DNA of 31,297 nucleotides. Source: COMBO-56-21 sp038852315. GTDB taxonomy: Archaea; Thermoplasmatota; Thermoplasmata; UBA10834. Positions 30,497 through 31,297 of this stretch are shown in pieces; the first letter of the stretch is position 1, and each line of letters begins with the position of its first letter. The notes beneath the pieces were generated by a model that was not told the origin of the DNA, did not search any database, and saw only the letters and a list, made by a program, of their open reading frames with translations. The translations under genes and the position numbers were made by a program. The DNA lies in assembly GCA_038852315.1 (NCBI GenBank), contig JAWCKF010000021.1, positions 1 to 31,297 of the forward strand, given 5' to 3'.

Positions 30497-31216
30497 TCAG
30501 GTCTGCAGCAGCCTGATCCGTCCGAGCCGCCCTCCGAACCTGCGCGTCCCGAAGCCGACGCCAGCCCGCGCAGCCTCCGGGATATCGTCGGACTGCCCTG
30601 AGATCATGGTCTTGAGCGCTGCGACCCCCGAGGGGGTTGCGCGCTCTCCTGGGTCCGGCCCCTCGAGGTGCTTCAGCCCCTTCAGCAGGAACCTCGTGGC
30701 AGGCGCGGGGACGCGCACGGGTCCGTGACTCACCACTACGATGCCCTTCCCAGTGGTGATGGTGGAGCAGACGAACTCCTCGTTCGGCGGGGCGAGCGCT
30801 GAGCGGACGAAGCCTATCCCCGCCAGAGTGATCAGGGCCTCGCGCCTTCCTACCTCATGCAGATGCAGGTTGTCCAAAGTCTCGCAGTGCACCGCGGCCT
30901 CCGCCCTGGCGATCTCGTCCAGGATTCGCATCGCCAGCTCTCCTCCGGGCCCGAGCGACGCGCTGATTCTGCTGAGCGTCGACGCCGCCTCGCGATACGG
31001 AGTACCGTGCCGCGTTTCCCCGGGCGTGTACGAGACCCCAAGACCTCTGTCGCCCGCATCCTCGATCTCGACAACGCTCATGCCTATGCCGCTCACCCCT
31101 GCCGTGGTGACCAGCTTCTCGACGAGTCTTTTCCGCCGGGTCTCATCTGCCAGCGCCAGCATCGCTGACAGGAGCATGTCGGAGGAGACCCCCTCCCTGC
31201 AGTCGATGAATATCAT
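30497..31216 (-). CDS. LarC1-like protein (nickel-pincer cofactor family, short form)
   Basis: A 239-residue protein resembling the N-terminal half of LarC/DUF111, the CTP-dependent nickel insertase that completes the nickel-pincer nucleotide of lactate racemase. Matching pieces are MIFIDCREGVSSDM (1-14, usually D-C-x-x-G-x-x-G-D-M), HLHEVG (118-123), PVRVPAPATRFLLKG (166-180), ATPSGVA (193-199) and a final GVGFGTRRF. The protein ends where LarC1 would, and no LarC2 part is visible downstream. The usual G before D-M is Ser here, and the HEVG region reads RREALITLAG instead of the common D-S-I pattern. Activity is therefore uncertain, and nickel or lactate genes are not in view. Confidence 0.78.
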   Translation of the reverse strand: MIFIDCREGVSSDMLLSAMLALADETRRKRLVEKLVTTAGVSGIGMSVVEIEDAGDRGLGVSYTPGETRHGTPYREAASTLSRISASLGPGGELAMRILDEIARAEAAVHCETLDNLHLHEVGRREALITLAGIGFVRSALAPPNEEFVCSTITTGKGIVVVSHGPVRVPAPATRFLLKGLKHLEGPDPGERATPSGVAALKTMISGQSDDIPEAARAGVGFGTRRFGGRLGRIRLLQT

Positions 31217-31229
31217 GCCATCGGTGAAA

Positions 31230-31241
31230 GGCGCGCGCGCC
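31230..31241. repeat. GGCGCGCGCGCC palindrome upstream of the LarC1-like gene
   Basis: A 12-base perfect palindrome 13 bases before ATG 31216, directly beside a weak minus-strand TATA-like GATTATCT (31243-31250). A regulatory role is only a possibility. Confidence 0.3.
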
Positions 31242-31250
31242 AGATAATCC

Positions 31251-31297
31251 TCACGCCTTTGGGCCAGAGGGCTTGGCCTTCAGCTTCCTCGTCTTCG
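31251..31297 (-). CDS. Possible C-terminal end of a gene leaving the window
   Basis: The minus strand enters from the right edge reading KTRKLKAKPSGPKA before a TGA at 31251-31253. This Lys-rich tail is typical of an archaeal protein C terminus. Only about 14 residues are visible, so no identity can be given; other frames are also open for part of this stretch. Confidence 0.25.
   Translation of the reverse strand, partial: KTRKLKAKPSGPKA

Noticed and set aside
1..31297. CRISPR arrays, insertion sequences, prophage or integrase genes
   Set aside because: No regularly spaced direct repeats, transposase motifs, terminal repeats or phage proteins were seen; gene content is ordinary archaeal chromosome.

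Overview
The window is high-GC archaeal chromosome, probably from a euryarchaeal lineage and most likely Thermoplasmatota. The evidence is RNA polymerase subunit K next to ribosomal protein uS2, PurP, Nep1, an RPA / RPA-associated gene pair, short intergenic gaps and many TATA boxes about 25-30 bases before start codons. The placement is inferred from gene content; there is no rRNA marker. I see no tRNA, rRNA, CRISPR array, insertion sequence or phage gene.

Layout. 1-3000 (minus strand): an edge stretch without a convincing gene, a DoxX-like membrane protein, a DUF5678-like protein, a zinc-ribbon protein and a class III aminotransferase. 3338-5651 (plus): rpoK, rpsB, a MEMO-family gene and a DUF2085-like membrane protein, followed by a zinc-ribbon membrane protein. 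6460-9566 (minus): RPA with its associated protein, overlapping by 4 bases, and a methyltransferase. 9735-13012: a secreted clostripain-type protease with a terminator hairpin, a double-ACT protein, an unrecognised 203-residue protein and a polytopic membrane protein. 13040-16162 (minus): a KaiC-like protein with a ruined Walker A motif and two transporters (EamA and MFS). 16280-18105 (plus): purP and nep1, overlapping by 4 bases, with nep1 overlapping tail to tail a PurM/HypE-like gene. 19184-22527: an aspartate-type aminotransferase, a GNAT acetyltransferase and serA. 22711-25764: an SRPBCC protein, a Trm112-like protein, a Gfo/Idh/MocA dehydrogenase and a UDP-ManNAc-type dehydrogenase. 25896-28298: a large, sequon-rich surface protein. 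28474-31216 (minus): a sulfur-relay cluster (tusA, dsrE, an IscS-like gene) below a LarC1-like gene.

How it fits together. Core information processing (rpoK, rpsB, RPA, nep1) and biosynthesis (purP, serA, aminotransferases) are interleaved with cell-surface functions. The two nucleotide-sugar dehydrogenases lie beside a surface protein carrying 12 N-glycosylation sequons, which suggests an envelope glycosylation locus.

The most interesting locus is the sulfur cluster. Its cysteine-desulfurase homologue keeps the mobile-loop cysteine but has Asn-Asp where the His-Lys(PLP) pair should be. It probably cannot act as a normal PLP desulfurase, and it sits with two sulfur-carrier genes (TusA and DsrE types) that could supply persulfide instead. 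Regulatory signals include near-leaderless promoters, several TTG/GTG starts chosen by Shine-Dalgarno spacing, and a perfect inverted repeat in the serA leader.
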